From Deltaproteobacteria bacterium (lineage in GTDB: Bacteria; Desulfobacterota; Desulfobacteria; Desulfobacterales; BuS5), in contig JAGGWL010000001.1 of NCBI GenBank assembly GCA_021157555.1, forward strand, positions 1 through 15,137: 15,137 bases of DNA. Reading direction: 5' to 3'. The notes beneath the pieces are model-generated. The model saw only the letters and a list, made by a program, of their open reading frames with translations. It searched no databases and was not told where the DNA came from. The translations under genes and the position numbers were made by a program. Below are positions 13,962-15,137 of this stretch, piece after piece. Position 1 is the stretch's first letter, and every line of letters starts with the position of its first letter.

Positions 13962-15137
13962 ATGAATTCAGATACAATTGCTGCAACCGCCACTCCTGCA
14001 GGGAGTGGCGGTATAGGCATAATCAGAATATCAGGAGACAGAGCTGTCTCCATTGTTTCATCTATTTTCCACAGCTATTCTTCTAAAGAACGCATCATTA
14101 CTAATCCTTTTAAGTCACATCAAGTTGTTTACGGCCACATTATTGACTCTGAAGATCAGAGTGTCATTGATGAAGTGCTCGTACTGGCCATGCTTAAGCC
14201 ACGATCATATACAAGAGAGGATGTTTTGGAAATCCATTCTCACGCTGGCTATGTTGTTCTTGATCTCATCCTCCATTTATTAATTAAAAAAGGGGTAAGG
14301 CTGGCCGAGCCTGGTGAATTCACAAAAAGAGCTTTCCTGAATGGACGTATAGATTTAACACAAGCAGAATCAATCATTGATATTGTAAATGCCCGTACGG
14401 AACAGGAGCTTAAAATTGCAACATCTCATATTAGCGGCGGTATGAAGAACGTTATTATTGAGATAAGGACTTTTCTTGTTAATATTTTGTCTTTGATAAA
14501 TGCCTCTATTGATTTTCCTGATGATGTTGAAGAAATTATTAATAGCGATAATATAATATCAGATTTTCAATCACATGTTTTTAATAAAATCAACATACTT
14601 GTCAAACATTTTAATGATGAACATTTTTTCAGGGATGGAATTAAGGCAATTATTCTTGGCCGCCCCAATGTTGGCAAATCAAGTATTATGAATAGCCTTG
14701 TCCGAAACGATCGCGTTATTGTTTCTTCATTGCCTGGAACAACCAGGGATATGGTATCGGAAACAGTAAATATTAACGGAATAGCTGTAAAAATCTGTGA
14801 TACTGCAGGCTTACACAAAGCTTCCGACCTTGTTGAGTCTATTGGGATTAAAAAAGTTTATGATAGTTTAAATGACTTTGATTTAGTCCTTTTTGTTGTA
14901 GACGCAACCTGTCCGTTTACTGATGCAGACTACCTGATATTTAATAAAATCAATAAAATGCAGGATAAAAAGATTATTCTTGTCATTAACAAATCAGATT
15001 TACTTCATGGCAATAAGGTTAATCCTGTCCATGATATCTTTAAGGTTGATGCATCTGCAACAACCTCGGCTCTTTCCAATGTGGGGATTGACTCTTTGCG
15101 TGACCTTATAGTCAAGGTTTTTATCAATGATATAAAG
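13962..15137 (+). CDS. mnmE: tRNA modification GTPase MnmE (3' end outside the window)
   Basis: The window holds 392 codons of an expected ~455. MnmE works with MnmG to install the (carboxymethyl)aminomethyl group on wobble uridine 34 of certain tRNAs. The N-terminal folate-binding domain opens with SDTIAATATPAGSGGIGIIR, and PGEFTKRAFLNGRIDLTQAE follows. The inserted G domain shows GRPNVGKSS (G1, 233-241), PGTTRD (G2), DTAG (G3) and NKSD (G4, 343-346). The C-terminal FCIGK-type motif would lie beyond the window. The ATG at 13962 is 27 bases after the end of jag, in the usual gene order, and has no strong ribosome site. Confidence 0.96.
   Translation, partial: MNSDTIAATATPAGSGGIGIIRISGDRAVSIVSSIFHSYSSKERIITNPFKSHQVVYGHIIDSEDQSVIDEVLVLAMLKPRSYTREDVLEIHSHAGYVVLDLILHLLIKKGVRLAEPGEFTKRAFLNGRIDLTQAESIIDIVNARTEQELKIATSHISGGMKNVIIEIRTFLVNILSLINASIDFPDDVEEIINSDNIISDFQSHVFNKINILVKHFNDEHFFRDGIKAIILGRPNVGKSSIMNSLVRNDRVIVSSLPGTTRDMVSETVNINGIAVKICDTAGLHKASDLVESIGIKKVYDSLNDFDLVLFVVDATCPFTDADYLIFNKINKMQDKKIILVINKSDLLHGNKVNPVHDIFKVDASATTSALSNVGIDSLRDLIVKVFINDIK
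13986..14012. promoter_or_regulatory. Perfect 11-bp hairpin within the first codons of mnmE
   Basis: ACCGCCACTCC (13986-13996) pairs perfectly with GGAGTGGCGGT (14002-14012) around five bases. It covers codons 9-17 (TATPAGSGG), which are conserved in MnmE, so part of the symmetry may be coding coincidence. It is GC-rich in an AT-rich gene, and so close to the start that it could reduce translation initiation. Confidence 0.4.

Overview
The window is AT-rich chromosomal DNA from a Gram-negative bacterium. It has a BamD lipoprotein, a YidC with a long periplasmic domain, and a periplasmic unknown protein. Gene content (trxA-trxB-bamD-DUF523, an anaerobic-type cobalamin cluster using CbiG and CobJ/CbiH, and a likely selenoprotein) fits Desulfobacterota (sulfate-reducer-like). 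That assignment is inference from gene families and not a phylogenetic result.

Layout. (1) 1-813, plus strand: a 121-bp element bounded by 10-bp inverted repeats, then a ParE/RelE-type toxin-antitoxin pair and a tiny third ORF coupled to the toxin. (2) 742-3269, minus strand: an operon trxA-trxB-bamD-DUF523 behind a good sigma70-like promoter. The DUF523 (TudS/YbbK-like) frame meets an in-frame TGA exactly where the family has its SPSCG cysteine, continues in frame through the conserved C-terminal GVTAALL block, and has a hairpin just after the TGA. I read it as a selenocysteine protein. (3) 3299-10129, minus strand: the cobalamin cluster cbiG-cobJ-cobO-cobQ-cobU-cobS, tightly overlapping except between cobU and cobS. 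About 1.6 kb there holds unrelated, damaged genes: a frameshifted secreted protein, a small conserved protein, and a nucleotidyltransferase with a TGA at a Trp position and an altered catalytic motif. (4) 10411-15137, plus strand: the classical rpmH-rnpA-yidD-yidC-jag-mnmE block; jag carries a one-base frameshift and mnmE runs off the window end.

How the genes work together. CbiG and CobJ act in corrin ring contraction and methylation, CobO adenosylates the corrinoid, CobQ amidates the side chains, and CobU and CobS activate the nucleotide loop and assemble it. TrxA and TrxB form the disulfide-reducing pair beside an outer-membrane assembly lipoprotein and the putative selenoprotein. RnpA processes tRNA, YidD and YidC insert membrane proteins, Jag is an RNA-binding partner, and MnmE modifies wobble uridines of tRNA.

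Caution: the three proposed frameshifts (near 5214, 5666 and 13554) all lie in A/T homopolymer runs, so sequencing or assembly error is a real alternative to gene decay. The DUF523 TGA is not in a homopolymer and is not explained that way.
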